A stretch of 64,000 nt of DNA from Shewanella sp. MBTL60-112-B2 (lineage in GTDB: Bacteria > Pseudomonadota > Gammaproteobacteria > Enterobacterales > Shewanellaceae): the NCBI RefSeq assembly GCF_019655055.1, contig NZ_BPFA01000013.1, positions 50,545 to 114,544 on the forward strand, in the 5' to 3' direction. Position 1 is the stretch's first letter. The number at the start of each line of letters is the position of its first letter. Shown here piece after piece: positions 47,428 through 56,597 of the stretch. The notes under the pieces are model-generated. The model saw only the letters and a program-made list of their open reading frames with translations. It was not told the origin of the DNA and did not search any database. The translations under genes were made by a program, and so were the position numbers.

Positions 47428-49272
47428 ATGGATCATACTCCGCAGTCGCAACTTAAATTGTTGCTCGCCAAAGGTAAAGAGCAAGGTTACTTAACCTATG
47501 CAGAAGTGAACGATCACTTACCTGCAGACATGGTCGATTCTGACCAGATTGAAGATATTATCCAGATGATCAATGACATGGGTATTCGAGTCTATGAACA
47601 GGCTCCGGATGCTGATGAAATCATGATGTCTGAAGACAGCACCGATGACGATGCTGCAGAAGAAGCCGCTGCTGCACTTGCAACAGTTGAAGCTGAATTA
47701 GGTCGTACGACTGACCCAGTACGTATGTACATGCGTGAAATGGGTACAGTTGAACTTCTAACACGTGAAGGCGAGATTGTTATCGCTAAGCGTATCGAAG
47801 AAGGTATTAACACGGTTCAAGCATCTGTTGCGGAATACCCGCAAGCGATTGCGATGATCCTTGAGCAATACGATCGTTACGAAGCAGAAGAAGTAAGACT
47901 TTCTGATATTATCTCTGGATTTGTTGACCCAAATGCAGAAGATGTTGCCCCAACAGCAACTCACGTTGGTTCAGAGTTATCTGATGATGATTTAGATGAC
48001 GAAGATGACGACGATGATGATGACGACGATGACGATGCAGAAGAAGAGGAAGGTCCAAAAGGTCCTGATCCTGAAGAAGCAAAAGAGAAGTTTACAACAC
48101 TTCGCGTTGCCCATGAAAATGCATTAAGAATCATTGCAGAAAAAGGCCGTGGTCACCCTGAGTCGACTGTAGCACTATTCGAAATTGGTGAGATCTTCAA
48201 AGAGTTCCGTTTGATGCCTAAGCAGTTTGACCGCTTAGTTAAGAACATGCGCTCTATGATGGACAAAGTTCGTGTTCAAGAGCGTTTGATCATGAAGCTT
48301 TGTGTTGAACAAGCCAAAATGCCGAAGAAAAACTTCGTCAAAGTTTATACCAGCAATGAAAGCAGCATCGAATGGTTCAACGATGAACTTGCATCAGGCA
48401 AGCCATATGTAGAAGGTCTACAAATGGTTGAGTTCGATGTACAGCGTTGTCGTGCCAAGCTTGATGCAATTGAAGTTGAAACTGGTCTAGCGATCGGTGC
48501 AATTAAAGATATTAACCGTCGTATGTCTATCGGTGAAGCGAAAGCTCGTCGTGCGAAGAAAGAGATGGTTGAAGCGAACTTACGTCTAGTAATTTCTATC
48601 GCTAAAAAGTATACCAACCGTGGTCTACAGTTCTTGGATCTTATCCAGGAAGGTAACATCGGTCTGATGAAAGCGGTAGATAAGTTTGAATACCGTCGTG
48701 GTTATAAGTTCTCAACTTATGCAACTTGGTGGATCCGTCAGGCGATCACTCGCTCTATTGCTGACCAAGCAAGAACGATCCGTATTCCAGTACATATGAT
48801 TGAGACTATCAACAAGCTTAACCGTATCTCTCGTCAAATGCTGCAAGAGATGGGTCGTGAACCTTCTCCTGAAGAGTTGGCAGAGCGCATGTTAATGCCT
48901 GAAGATAAGATCCGTAAGGTACTTAAGATTGCTAAAGAGCCAATCTCAATGGAAACCCCTATTGGTGACGATGAAGATTCGCACTTAGGTGATTTCATTG
49001 AAGATACGACGCTTGAGCTACCACTTGACTCAGCGACAGGCGAAAGCTTGAAAAACGCAACTCACGAAGTACTAGCGGGCCTAACAGCTCGTGAAGCTAA
49101 AGTACTGCGTATGCGTTTCGGTATCGACATGAATACTGACCACACACTTGAAGAAGTGGGTAAGCAGTTTGACGTAACACGTGAACGTATTCGTCAGATT
49201 GAAGCTAAAGCGCTACGTAAGTTGCGTCACCCTTCTCGCTCAGAGATCTTAAAGTCATTCCTAGACGAGTAG
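47428..49272 (+). CDS. rpoD: RNA polymerase primary sigma factor RpoD
   Basis: This is the housekeeping sigma-70. The 614-residue protein has region 1.1 ([17 protein letters not shown]), a non-conserved region with an acidic run of about 20 consecutive Asp/Glu (48000 region), and regions 2.1-2.4 ([29 protein letters not shown]). Region 3 follows, then region 4.2 with [18 protein letters not shown]. An upstream in-frame ATG at 47419 adds three residues; the ATG at 47428 matches the usual MEQNPQSQ-type start. It ends the macromolecular-synthesis operon. Confidence 0.98.
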   Translation: MDHTPQSQLKLLLAKGKEQGYLTYAEVNDHLPADMVDSDQIEDIIQMINDMGIRVYEQAPDADEIMMSEDSTDDDAAEEAAAALATVEAELGRTTDPVRMYMREMGTVELLTREGEIVIAKRIEEGINTVQASVAEYPQAIAMILEQYDRYEAEEVRLSDIISGFVDPNAEDVAPTATHVGSELSDDDLDDEDDDDDDDDDDDAEEEEGPKGPDPEEAKEKFTTLRVAHENALRIIAEKGRGHPESTVALFEIGEIFKEFRLMPKQFDRLVKNMRSMMDKVRVQERLIMKLCVEQAKMPKKNFVKVYTSNESSIEWFNDELASGKPYVEGLQMVEFDVQRCRAKLDAIEVETGLAIGAIKDINRRMSIGEAKARRAKKEMVEANLRLVISIAKKYTNRGLQFLDLIQEGNIGLMKAVDKFEYRRGYKFSTYATWWIRQAITRSIADQARTIRIPVHMIETINKLNRISRQMLQEMGREPSPEELAERMLMPEDKIRKVLKIAKEPISMETPIGDDEDSHLGDFIEDTTLELPLDSATGESLKNATHEVLAGLTAREAKVLRMRFGIDMNTDHTLEEVGKQFDVTRERIRQIEAKALRKLRHPSRSEILKSFLDE

Positions 49273-49311
49273 TCTAGTAATTGAGCCATCGTTTACTCGA
49301 TGCATCAAATG

Positions 49312-49340
49312 AAAGCTGCCTAAGGGCAGCTTTTTTTTTG
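49312..49340 (+). terminator. Rho-independent terminator after rpoD
   Basis: GCTGCC (49315-49320) and GGCAGC (49325-49330), loop TAAG, followed by nine T. Confidence 0.95.
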
Positions 49341-49560
49341 CAAAAAAATCGAGCCAACCAAAACCACATAGCAAATGAAGCAATCATTCGAGTATTAGCG
49401 TGAGAGTTTATCCCCATAATCAAGCGTGTAACAGCTTGCTATGGCTTTGAATTCCGCTAAAAAGTTAGCTTAATAGTAAAGCCTGCAACTAAAACTCACC
49501 AATATTGATTAACAGATAAGCAGTCGTGCAAGTATAAGCACATTTCGAGCAAAATCTCTG

Positions 49561-49589
49561 GTGACAAGCGCTTACAAACCTCGTATACT
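49561..49589 (+). promoter_or_regulatory. Sigma-70 promoter of the tRNA-Ile2 gene
   Basis: GTGACA (49561-49566), a 17-bp spacer and TATACT (49584-49589) precede the tRNA by 36 bp. The rest of the 353-bp gap after rpoD shows only the terminator. Confidence 0.7.
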
Positions 49590-49625
49590 TCTCAGCGCTT
49601 TCGATAGTGACGACTATCTTAAGTC

Positions 49626-49702
49626 GGCCCCTTAGCTCAGTTGGTTAGAGCATACGACTCATAATCGTCAGGTCCACAGTTCAAGTCTGTGAGGGGCCAC
49701 CA
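49626..49702 (+). tRNA. ileX: tRNA-Ile2 (anticodon CAU, read as lysidine-modified LAU)
   Basis: The 77-nt cloverleaf has acceptor arm GGCCCCT/AGGGGCC and discriminator A. CCA is encoded at 49700-49702, there is a TTCAAGT T-loop, and the anticodon loop is CTCATAA with CAT at 49660-49662. The sequence closely resembles E. coli ileX, which also lies just after rpoD, so this is the AUA-decoding isoleucine tRNA made functional by TilS rather than a methionine tRNA. Base pair 27-43 looks mismatched (T/C). The accessory island begins just beyond, so the gene's 3' half is the likely integration site. Confidence 0.93.
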
Positions 49703-49715
49703 ATTTAAAACGAAG

Positions 49716-49742
49716 AAGCCCATTGATTCAATGGGCTTTTTT
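49716..49742 (+). terminator. Rho-independent terminator after tRNA-Ile2
   Basis: Arms 49716-49725 and 49729-49738 pair over 10 bp with an ATT loop; the T-run continues to 49742. It ends the tRNA transcript at the edge of the island. Confidence 0.9.
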
Positions 49743-49792
49743 GTACCTGAAATTCAAGAACTGCTATTTTGCGAGTTTTGAACTTAGGACCC

Positions 49793-49843
49793 ATCGCACA
49801 CATATCGCACAAAACCATGCAACCCAGTGCAAAAGGGGTGCAA
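49793..49843. repeat. Helically phased short repeats (candidate integrase/excisionase arm sites)
   Basis: ATCGCACA occurs at 49793-49800 and 49804-49811 (11-bp period). TGCAA then occurs at 49818, 49828 and 49839 (10- and 11-bp steps). Such phased direct repeats beside an attachment site are typical binding sites for the integrase N-domain or for Xis. That function is inferred from position. Confidence 0.5.
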
Positions 49844-49985
49844 TTTCAATACTAATCCTTTTTGTCTTCGATTCAAGTTTTGAGTCCAAACACTTTTCAC
49901 TCCGAAACAATAACCAGATGATAAAAACAAAAAAAGCGCCCACCTTCCGGTGAACGCTCTTAAATAATGAACTGATGAGTATTAG

Positions 49986-50315
49986 CTAGATCAGCGTTGA
50001 CCAATCGAATGCATCATCTTCCGCTGGCTTTTTAACAGCAGCTTCAACATCACCGTTCTCAGCGGCTGTATCCGCCCTATCACAAGCACTATCATTAGCG
50101 GCCATATCTTGCGGCATTAAGTTACTCACAAACTCCTCAAGATCGCTGAGCAAGTATCGAATAGCCCCATTTTCTTTAATGAACCGAGGAGCCAGACCAT
50201 CATCTATCTTGGTCGATTTTTTTGAGCGACTTTTCTGCAATGCACTCAAAGAGCAACTTATAGCTGCCGCAGCTTCTACTTCAGTCAATAATACTTGGTT
50301 TGCAATAGCTAACAT
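49986..50315 (-). CDS. AlpA/excisionase-like helix-turn-helix protein (intact paralog)
   Basis: This small 109-residue protein has an N-terminal MerR-like helix-turn-helix (LLTEVEAAAAISCSLSALQK) followed by GLAPRFIKENGAIRYLLSDLEEFV. The Leu-Thr-x-x-Glu-Ala-Ala start and the R-Y-x-x-x-D-L-x-x-F ending are the hallmark of HTH_17/AlpA-type DNA-binding proteins. Such proteins act as excisionases or activators of integrase genes on integrative elements. The C-terminal tail ends AFDWSTL, a motif also found in the frameshifted paralog upstream. Its position beside a tyrosine recombinase and the tRNA attachment site supports a directionality role. Confidence 0.75.
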   Translation of the reverse strand: MLAIANQVLLTEVEAAAAISCSLSALQKSRSKKSTKIDDGLAPRFIKENGAIRYLLSDLEEFVSNLMPQDMAANDSACDRADTAAENGDVEAAVKKPAEDDAFDWSTLI

Positions 50316-50425
50316 TTTAAGGGCTCCTTTGTAGACACCCTTAAATTTTAAGCTAGATGAAAAATTCCAAAAAATTCTGGTTAAGCTCTAATGTGGAGTT
50401 AAATGTTGTGAGCACCTACCTCAAT

Positions 50426-50777
50426 TTAAATCCTCACACTTTCTTTCGCTGATGACTCAACAAGTACAGACCAGTCAAATTGATCTTCTTCCTGCTCAAT
50501 ATCAAGCGAAGTCGGAATAGCAGGAGCTTCGGTTAGGTAAATAGGAAGTCTCAAGCTCAGTGTAGAAATCCTTAGCGCCCTTTTCAGCTTTAAATTGACG
50601 TAAGGCCCCAACACTATAGCGAACCCCGCCTAAATGCTTCACAAAAGTCGGTGCTAAGCCATTTAAAATCCTAGTGTCGCCTTTGGTTCGACTTTTCTGC
50701 AAGGTGCTAACTGAGAGCTTAAGATATTCAGCCGCTTCGACTTCTGTGAATAGTAGTTTTGTAATTTCTTGGCGCAT
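50426..50777 (-). pseudogene. AlpA/excisionase-like paralog with a frameshift
   Basis: From 50777 the frame encodes KLLFTEVEAAEYLKLSVSTL and GLAPTFVKHLGGVRYSVGAL, parallel to the intact paralog, but it runs out of homology and stops at 50502. The adjacent frame (offset by one base) continues to 50426 and contains DQFDWSVLVESS, matching the intact copy's FDWSTL tail. A one-base shift in the stretch near 50520-50600 therefore splits the gene. The HTH half could still be made as a 91-residue protein. A programmed shift is possible but I see no classical slippery heptamer, so decay is the simpler reading. Confidence 0.65.
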
Positions 50778-51151
50778 TCGGTAACTCCTCTATTAGAAGA
50801 ACCGAACTTTAAATAAAAAAATAAAAAGTCAGAAATCGGGGGTTAAGCTCTAATCCATCGTCACATAACCAAACCAACTGAAACCACTCCAGCACAACCT
50901 AAGCCAATGAATGTGTTGATATTCATATTAAAACACCAATGTATTCATTATTGCCGAGAGGAGTTATTTAAAAATAAATAAAAATTATTTTTAACATGTA
51001 ACACACTGTTTAATTAAGGATATATCTGAACTAGGCAGATTTTTAATAAAAAAAGTGTGATTACAGCTTACCCACGATTCTTTTAAAAAAAATTTTACTG
51101 CCATCATCTACTCAACAAGCACTTAACCCCACTAAGAACGAGAGACGATAC
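50778..51151. other. 374-bp regulatory gap before the integrase gene
   Basis: This very AT-rich stretch separates the divergent AlpA-like pair from the integrase and must contain their promoters. Runs of A and T at 50940-51010 and 51040-51090 stand out; no clear operator or gene is visible. Confidence 0.4.
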
Positions 51152-52624
51152 ATGTTATATAACTTAATCATTATTATGCTACTTCCAATGATAAAGCAGC
51201 TTTATAAAGCCATCGATAGCAAGGTTTCTGACCTATTCCTAAATAACTTTACTGTCTACGGAGCTGGGAATATGCCTGGCGAAACCAAGGCAGAACAAAC
51301 CCGTGCAAAGCTCAATGATTGGTTCAACAAAAAAATTAGTTATCTTGAAATTAATGTTCTCGCTATCGATAACTTAAATGTACGCCTGTACCGAAATGGG
51401 TTTAACAGTGAGAATAATGAGCTAAAGGTTATATTGAATTCAGGAGTAGTCTTCTATAGTCGTGCTAGATTGCCTAATAAAAAACATTCTACTCAGAAAA
51501 AAATCTGTGACCTTTCGGAAGGGATAAAATTAGAGTCAAAAGTGAAATCGGAGCTAGGTGCAATTGCTGCTCAGCAAGCCATTCATCAAAATGGTCGAAA
51601 TATTCACGCCAGAAAACCAATACCAACGCTTGGAGAGTACTTACCTGAGTACCAAAATTTAATCTATTTAAGCAACCCTAAAACAGCAGAATCGAAAACG
51701 CAGCTTATTGAAAATCACTTCTCAAATTTGCTATCGCTGCCGATTAATGAAATATCTAAAAACCATCTATTAAAATGGCTAAGTTCTCATACAGTTAAGC
51801 TAACAAGCAAACAGCTTAGCTCAGGTATGTCGCCCTATGATTTAGCAGAGTCAACAATAAAGGGCGCAATGAGTACCTTAAGAGCTGCTATACGTGCGGC
51901 ATCGGAAGATCCTCGTCACCCTTTCGTATTCGATGAAGAGCTACTTTGTAAGCCTCTAAAGGTGCAAGTTAACAATACTGAAGATAAATATTATACAGAT
52001 AATGAACTCACAGAAATTTACCAAGAGTTGGCTGCAAGAGATAAAGAGAAGCTTAAAGGGAAGACTGTAGGGTCAGTTTATGCTGATTACTTTACTCCAC
52101 TAGCACTGCTGTGTTTCCACACAGGCCTACGCCCTAGTTACGCACTACAAATAATGAAGAGCGATATCAACTTTGCCGATAAAAAACTAAGAATTCGTGC
52201 GACGGTAGGGAAAATCAAAAAAGACCAATATATTGAGATCACGCCTGAAATCGAAGCGATTTTAAAAGAATGGCTAAAACACTCATGTCACCAAACAACT
52301 GCGACTAAATGGTTGTTCCCAAGTCCCAGGAGCAAAGGAGCTCATATTACTAGCTACAAAAAAACGAAGGCTAGCTTTATAAAGCGTCTTAGCTTTGGCC
52401 ATCTTGACTTTAGAATTATTAGGCATACTTTCGCCACTAGACATACCAAGCAAACTAATAACATCCGTAAAACTCAAATTGCTTTGGGTCATAAAAGCTC
52501 ACAAACAACAGAACGTTATTCTCATGTGATCCAAGATGATCACTGTAACGATATGGATGACTACTCTGCATCACTAAATCATATTATGCCGGCTAAAGCT
52601 CAAGGTTGCTCTTTGCATACTTAG
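51152..52624 (+). CDS. int: Tyrosine recombinase/integrase of the island
   Basis: The 490-residue protein has an N-terminal arm-binding region, a core-binding domain (TLGEYLPEYQNL to AAIRAASEDPRHPF) and a catalytic domain. The active-site residues are Arg in HTGLRPSYAL, Lys in the beta-hairpin VGKIKKDQYIEI, HxxR in IRHTFATRHT, and the nucleophilic Tyr in TTERYSHV, with the preceding LGHKSSQ. The start codon is doubtful: ATG 51152 lacks a good ribosome site, and a later ATG near MPGETKAEQ is possible. It is the likely enzyme for integration at tRNA-Ile2. Confidence 0.88.
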   Translation: MLYNLIIIMLLPMIKQLYKAIDSKVSDLFLNNFTVYGAGNMPGETKAEQTRAKLNDWFNKKISYLEINVLAIDNLNVRLYRNGFNSENNELKVILNSGVVFYSRARLPNKKHSTQKKICDLSEGIKLESKVKSELGAIAAQQAIHQNGRNIHARKPIPTLGEYLPEYQNLIYLSNPKTAESKTQLIENHFSNLLSLPINEISKNHLLKWLSSHTVKLTSKQLSSGMSPYDLAESTIKGAMSTLRAAIRAASEDPRHPFVFDEELLCKPLKVQVNNTEDKYYTDNELTEIYQELAARDKEKLKGKTVGSVYADYFTPLALLCFHTGLRPSYALQIMKSDINFADKKLRIRATVGKIKKDQYIEITPEIEAILKEWLKHSCHQTTATKWLFPSPRSKGAHITSYKKTKASFIKRLSFGHLDFRIIRHTFATRHTKQTNNIRKTQIALGHKSSQTTERYSHVIQDDHCNDMDDYSASLNHIMPAKAQGCSLHT

Positions 52625-52693
52625 TGTTCGCCTAAAACTCGCCTTCTCACTTTCTACCTAGTTATTGAACATCAAAAACAACAGGAGACGTCG

Positions 52694-52969
52694 ATGAAAC
52701 CGAGTTATCAATACCAGTTAAATAACTTGATTAGCTTACTTCATGAAATATCAAGCTGCCTTGTAGAAGAGCTGAAGTATGTCGATAGAGAGCTGTATAC
52801 GCTTGAAACAGAGCTCAATTTTTTAGAGTTCGCAATAAGGAAACACTTGAGTAAAAAACACGTATTACCACTGCAGCAAGAACAGGTAATCACGTTTTTT
52901 CGCCAACACTTCAATAATTCGCATGTGGCAACCCTAGCTACTAATGAGGACACATCATTAGCCAATTAG
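52694..52969 (+). CDS. Small helical protein of unknown function
   Basis: I do not recognise this 91-residue protein. It is predicted helical, with a likely coiled coil in the first half (LVEELKYVDRELYTLETEL). It contains no Cys pattern, membrane segment or signal. The ribosome site AGGAG lies 7 nt before the ATG. It is 70 bp after the integrase stop on the same strand and its stop sits in the ribosome site of the next gene, so the two are coupled. Confidence 0.65.
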   Translation: MKPSYQYQLNNLISLLHEISSCLVEELKYVDRELYTLETELNFLEFAIRKHLSKKHVLPLQQEQVITFFRQHFNNSHVATLATNEDTSLAN

Positions 52970-52977
52970 GAGGCACT

Positions 52978-53379
52978 ATGAGCGATAAGAAGTCACTTTT
53001 TATCAGAGAGTATCAAAGGCAATCTAAATCGCCTTGGAGCGACCACAGCACCATTTTGTTACTGGCGGGCCATCAAGTAACACAGGATGATGATATCGAA
53101 TTAAGTTTTAGTCGATACATCTATCAACATAGAGATTCTGCTGGGAGGGTTTTAGGTATGAGTATCAGTAAATCAATACAAGAAGAGCATCCAGAACTTG
53201 ATAGTCAGTATCTGGAAGATTTTGATATGTACATGGTGTTACTGCTGCTCAAAGAAGAAATACAAAGCTTCTGCGGCTTATTTGATGACGAATTCGAAGC
53301 TATTTTTGGATTACCTCCTGAAATTTACTTCGATATAGCTGAGCAACATTGGGCACAAAAATTAGAGGACAGTTTATAG
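52978..53379 (+). CDS. Acidic protein of unknown function
   Basis: This 133-residue product is unrecognised. It is acidic and helical, with clusters such as QDDDIELSFSRYIYQH and LDSQYLEDFDMYMVLLLLKEE. It has no transmembrane or zinc motif. An AGGAGG ribosome site sits directly between the previous stop and this ATG, the best such site in the region. A terminator follows immediately, so the operon is 52694-53379. Confidence 0.65.
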   Translation: MSDKKSLFIREYQRQSKSPWSDHSTILLLAGHQVTQDDDIELSFSRYIYQHRDSAGRVLGMSISKSIQEEHPELDSQYLEDFDMYMVLLLLKEEIQSFCGLFDDEFEAIFGLPPEIYFDIAEQHWAQKLEDSL

Positions 53380-53388
53380 CAACAACTC

Positions 53389-53412
53389 GCGAGCCATTAG
53401 GCTCGCTTTCTT
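53389..53412 (+). terminator. Rho-independent terminator after the two-gene operon
   Basis: GCGAGCC (53389-53395) pairs with GGCTCGC (53400-53406), loop ATTA, followed by TTTCTT. Confidence 0.88.
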
Positions 53413-53638
53413 GGGCTCTTTAAGCTTTCTCTTAGCAACACGTATCAAAATTAGGTTAATAGACAGGCATCAATAGCATTTTGCATCGGTGTTGATAAGG
53501 CAAACCAAACATAACAACGGTTAGTGACCGAGGCTCTATTGAGCCTAAACAACAAACACTTTTACTTATTAACTATTCTGCCGTCATCACAATATATGCG
53601 GTAGTTACTTTTACGCTCGCAAGTGTCAGGAACCTAAT

Positions 53639-54460
53639 ATGAACAGCAAAATTAACACTGCAGTAAAGCCCCCTTATCCCAAAGCTGAGGGCCGACTTGA
53701 AGCCACACACCACTTAATTAAGTTCTCTTTAGTTGAGAATGTACTCATTTTTCCAACTGGCTTAACGCTTGAACAAGCAAAGCACAATGCAAAAGAGCTT
53801 GAAAAGGAACAATCCCTAAGCCACGCAGATGCCATGAAATGCATTTGTTGGGGTAACGGTATTCATAACGTACAAAGCTTCAACGAAGCACTTCTTCTGC
53901 TTGTAAAGTCAACTTTTGGAATCGAGCATACAGAGCTTGGTCTTTACTCTAATGACAATAGCTACACTGGTTTTTGGTGGCTAGAAGCAGGAACAACTAA
54001 ATATACCAGAGTCGCAATTCCAAGTATCAAGAATACAGAGAAAAACCTAACAAGCATGCTAGTAGATCGACTTTTACCTGTTAGAGAAGACTCCCCTAAA
54101 CAAGTTAAATTTTTAAATGCCGTCAAAGACTGTCTGATTTATTTAGGTCGTGGTTACACCCTCGCTCCACACCGAAAAAACCTTAACCAAGTTCAAGATA
54201 TTTATGAAATCGACATCGATATTAAAAAGCTCATATTTGACAGCAAAGGCTCAGCAGACAAGCTTTTGAGCTACGCCTTGGCAAGTTGCTACAACACGCG
54301 ACACACAACGGAGCTAATGATGTCACAGAGCCTTGCCGCTATAGGTGAATCGCTTGGAATGACAAAGATTGACCTTTCTAATAAGTATGAACGAGAAGAG
54401 CTTGCTAACGGCTTCCGCTACCCTCAGTTTGGCGACATGTGCATGCAACTAGATAACTAG
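53639..54460 (+). CDS. Protein of unknown function
   Basis: I do not recognise this 273-residue protein. It has no signal peptide or membrane helix. There are notable Trp-rich segments (TGFWWLEAGTTKY) and a Cys/His-containing region (ADAMKCICWGNGIHNV), but no known motif. A long C-terminal part is helical (KLLSYALASCYN). The first base is preceded by GGAACCTAAT, giving a weak ribosome site. It lies between a terminator and a 344-bp gap and may be monocistronic. Confidence 0.6.
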   Translation: MNSKINTAVKPPYPKAEGRLEATHHLIKFSLVENVLIFPTGLTLEQAKHNAKELEKEQSLSHADAMKCICWGNGIHNVQSFNEALLLLVKSTFGIEHTELGLYSNDNSYTGFWWLEAGTTKYTRVAIPSIKNTEKNLTSMLVDRLLPVREDSPKQVKFLNAVKDCLIYLGRGYTLAPHRKNLNQVQDIYEIDIDIKKLIFDSKGSADKLLSYALASCYNTRHTTELMMSQSLAAIGESLGMTKIDLSNKYEREELANGFRYPQFGDMCMQLDN

Positions 54461-54804
54461 ATGATGTGCAGAAAGACATTCTAAAAAGACTACTCGATAG
54501 CTATCAAGGCTGGTAGGGGTTAAGCTTGCGAAAAGTTCGTCAGAGTAATTTTTAAGTACCTATTTTCTTCAATAATACAAACTAAGAAAATTCACTACCT
54601 CATGACCTATCTATTAATACTGGAGAACAGGGAAGCCTTCGGTCGGTGCTTAGTAATTTAACCAAAGTGTTCAATTGCTTCCACAATACTGCAGACTATT
54701 CAAAACTATAGTCTGCCGGGAAAAGACACATTGCGTATCTTTTCTTCGTTATACCCAAGCCAAAGAGCCCGCTTATTAAATATAGCAGCTCATAATATCT
54801 TCCT
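54461..54804. other. 344-bp gap; no gene seen
   Basis: No frame with a ribosome site and protein-like sequence is present. AT-rich, with no hairpin strong enough to name. Confidence 0.4.
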
Positions 54805-55254
54805 TTACATGAACCACTGCCTAATCCGCTTTGAAGGAATAAGAGCAGTAACCATTCTGTTACCCAGAAAACTCAATAACATACAGAATGAAAATACAAA
54901 AAATATATAGGCTGGATATGTCCAAACTACTCTCCCTGCAACCACGCCTGCATTCATTCTGGAAAAATTCCTTTTGTAAGCGTATGAGTCTACATATTCA
55001 AATGATTGCTCACCAAAAAAGTTAGTCTCTTTTTCTAAATAAACAAAATCCTTATTCTTGGGCTCATCATACTTAGTCAAATATTTGCCAGTAAATGGAT
55101 TTCTAACCCCATAGGCAAGCAAATTTGTAAATGCAATGTCCCCAGAACGTGCACTCGAGATTGTCTCATCTGACGAAATATAACTAACGCGACATACGAA
55201 TAGTAAGACGAAGGTTAAGAAAAATATAATAGATAATACGTATGTTTTTTTCAC
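54805..55254 (-). CDS. Two-helix membrane protein of unknown function
   Basis: The protein has an N-terminal transmembrane helix (VLSIIFFLTFVLLFVCRV) and a polar periplasmic or lumenal loop of about 80 residues (GDIAFTNLLAYGVRNPFTGKYLTKY). A second helix (VVWTYPAYIFFVFSFCMLL) and a short basic tail follow. It is unrecognised. The frame opens at an ATG at 55281, but GTG at 55254 has GGGAG seven bases upstream and removes nine atypical residues, so I use it. Confidence 0.55.
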   Translation of the reverse strand: MKKTYVLSIIFFLTFVLLFVCRVSYISSDETISSARSGDIAFTNLLAYGVRNPFTGKYLTKYDEPKNKDFVYLEKETNFFGEQSFEYVDSYAYKRNFSRMNAGVVAGRVVWTYPAYIFFVFSFCMLLSFLGNRMVTALIPSKRIRQWFM

Positions 55255-55406
55255 AAAGCACTCCCTGCCACTTAATTCCAACAGTTTTATAACACACGTC
55301 AGTAAAAAAACAAATTCCCCACAAGACTAAAAATTAACTCCGACTACTACACACTAACATAAATATGAATTACAAATGTAAACACATACTCGTTAATCAC
55401 TCCTTT

Positions 55407-56315
55407 CTATTGTTCGTAGAACCTCTTATTCAGTTCATCACACAGCACCGTTCGGTGCACTATCCGTGCTTTGAGCAGGGTTGCATCCTCCTGACTTAGT
55501 AACACCTGTCGTGTCTTCTTATCAAACCTTGTTGGCATCTCTTCATAGAGCTGGCTATGCAGCCTCTTTATGTCATTGAAGATTTGCAGTGATTGCGAGA
55601 ACAGCATGACCTTGTGGTAATAACCGTTCTTGAGGCCATACAGCCACTTTAAAAGGATGGTTTGCCTAGCTGCTTTGGTTTTGAATGAGTGCTCAATTTC
55701 AATCGCTGCGATTGTGCCATCGGGCTCTATCGCTATACCGTCGACATTGCGCACATCATTAGATTTAAAAAGCCGCTTAAACTCAGGTTCGGTAACGAAT
55801 GAATACCAGTAGGGTTTAGCTATCTTATCTTTTGTTTGATTGTGCACGCCTTTGAGCAGAACGTACTGCATCATAAGGTCGTGCATTATGGTGTTTTGGT
55901 TGACTCGTAAGCAGGGTTCTCCAGCACGGAAATAGACCGCAACGGATAACAACTCTTCGGCGTATTTAGCCCCAGCATAATCCAGCACATAAACCCGGCC
56001 ATCAATAGAGCGATGAGTGATAACAAGGCTCAGCAATTTCTCGCTGACGAGCTTGTTTAAATGCTCTAATGCCAGCCGGTGTGGAATGCCGTAAAGCCAG
56101 CTGATAATCGTTGGTGATGTTAGGCCGAAACGTGTAACGATTTTCATCGTTAATACGCGCCTATCTTTACCAATCTGATTGTTGCTTGTTCCCGGTTGGT
56201 AGTGCATGAGCATGGAGATATAAGGTTGATATAACCGCGCTGCTTCAGGAGCTATTTCACCCGCTGTTTCGACGGTTTGATTTAACTGTTGGATTGGATT
56301 GTTTTGCTTATTCAT
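55407..56315 (-). CDS. Replic_Relax-like protein with winged-helix and nuclease-like domains
   Basis: The N-terminal half has a winged-helix-like region (SWLYGIPHRLALEHLNKLV). The second half holds NVDGIAIEPDGTIAAIEIEHS, a D...E-x-E pattern of the kind found in the replication-relaxation family, whose members occur on plasmids and integrative elements. That role (accessory to replication or mobilisation) is inferred. The ATG at 56315 has GGA seven bases upstream. Upstream in-frame starts (TTG 56351, ATG 56342) lie inside a repeated promoter element and are less likely. The start region is duplicated at 57999-58075. Confidence 0.55.
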   Translation of the reverse strand: MNKQNNPIQQLNQTVETAGEIAPEAARLYQPYISMLMHYQPGTSNNQIGKDRRVLTMKIVTRFGLTSPTIISWLYGIPHRLALEHLNKLVSEKLLSLVITHRSIDGRVYVLDYAGAKYAEELLSVAVYFRAGEPCLRVNQNTIMHDLMMQYVLLKGVHNQTKDKIAKPYWYSFVTEPEFKRLFKSNDVRNVDGIAIEPDGTIAAIEIEHSFKTKAARQTILLKWLYGLKNGYYHKVMLFSQSLQIFNDIKRLHSQLYEEMPTRFDKKTRQVLLSQEDATLLKARIVHRTVLCDELNKRFYEQ

Positions 56316-56378
56316 CTTGATATCCGTTGTTACGTTGAACATGGTTATCAAGAGGTAGAACCTTAGAACACAAACAAT
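56302..56378. repeat. 77-bp direct repeat, copy 1 (start region of the Replic_Relax-like gene)
   Basis: It differs from 57999-58075 by a single base. It contains the ATG and ribosome site of the minus-strand gene and a 7-bp inverted repeat, CTTGATA (56316-56322) and TATCAAG (56346-56352), which could be an operator covering the ribosome site. Confidence 0.95.
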
Positions 56379-56597
56379 TCGGGTTAAAACAAGAGAACAA
56401 ATTTTAACTAGAAAATAATTTACTTACGCCTCGCTTCCTGCGATACCTAAAAACTCAATAAAAACAGCTGAATGAAGTAACTCAGAAGCATATCTGTAAA
56501 TATTTACGCAAAAAATACACACTTTACGTAAAAGTAATTTTTGTTGTATGTTTATTAAGCCTTAAAAATACCTTCTCAGAAAACAAAGGAGAAGAAC

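Noticed and set aside
49723..49953. 76-codon frame after the tRNA
   Set aside because: Overlaps the tRNA terminator and the phased repeats, no ribosome site, composition unlike a protein.
50426..50614. 62-codon frame as an independent gene
   Set aside because: Its C-terminal FDWS tail matches the paralog and continues the frame above; it is the shifted end of that gene.
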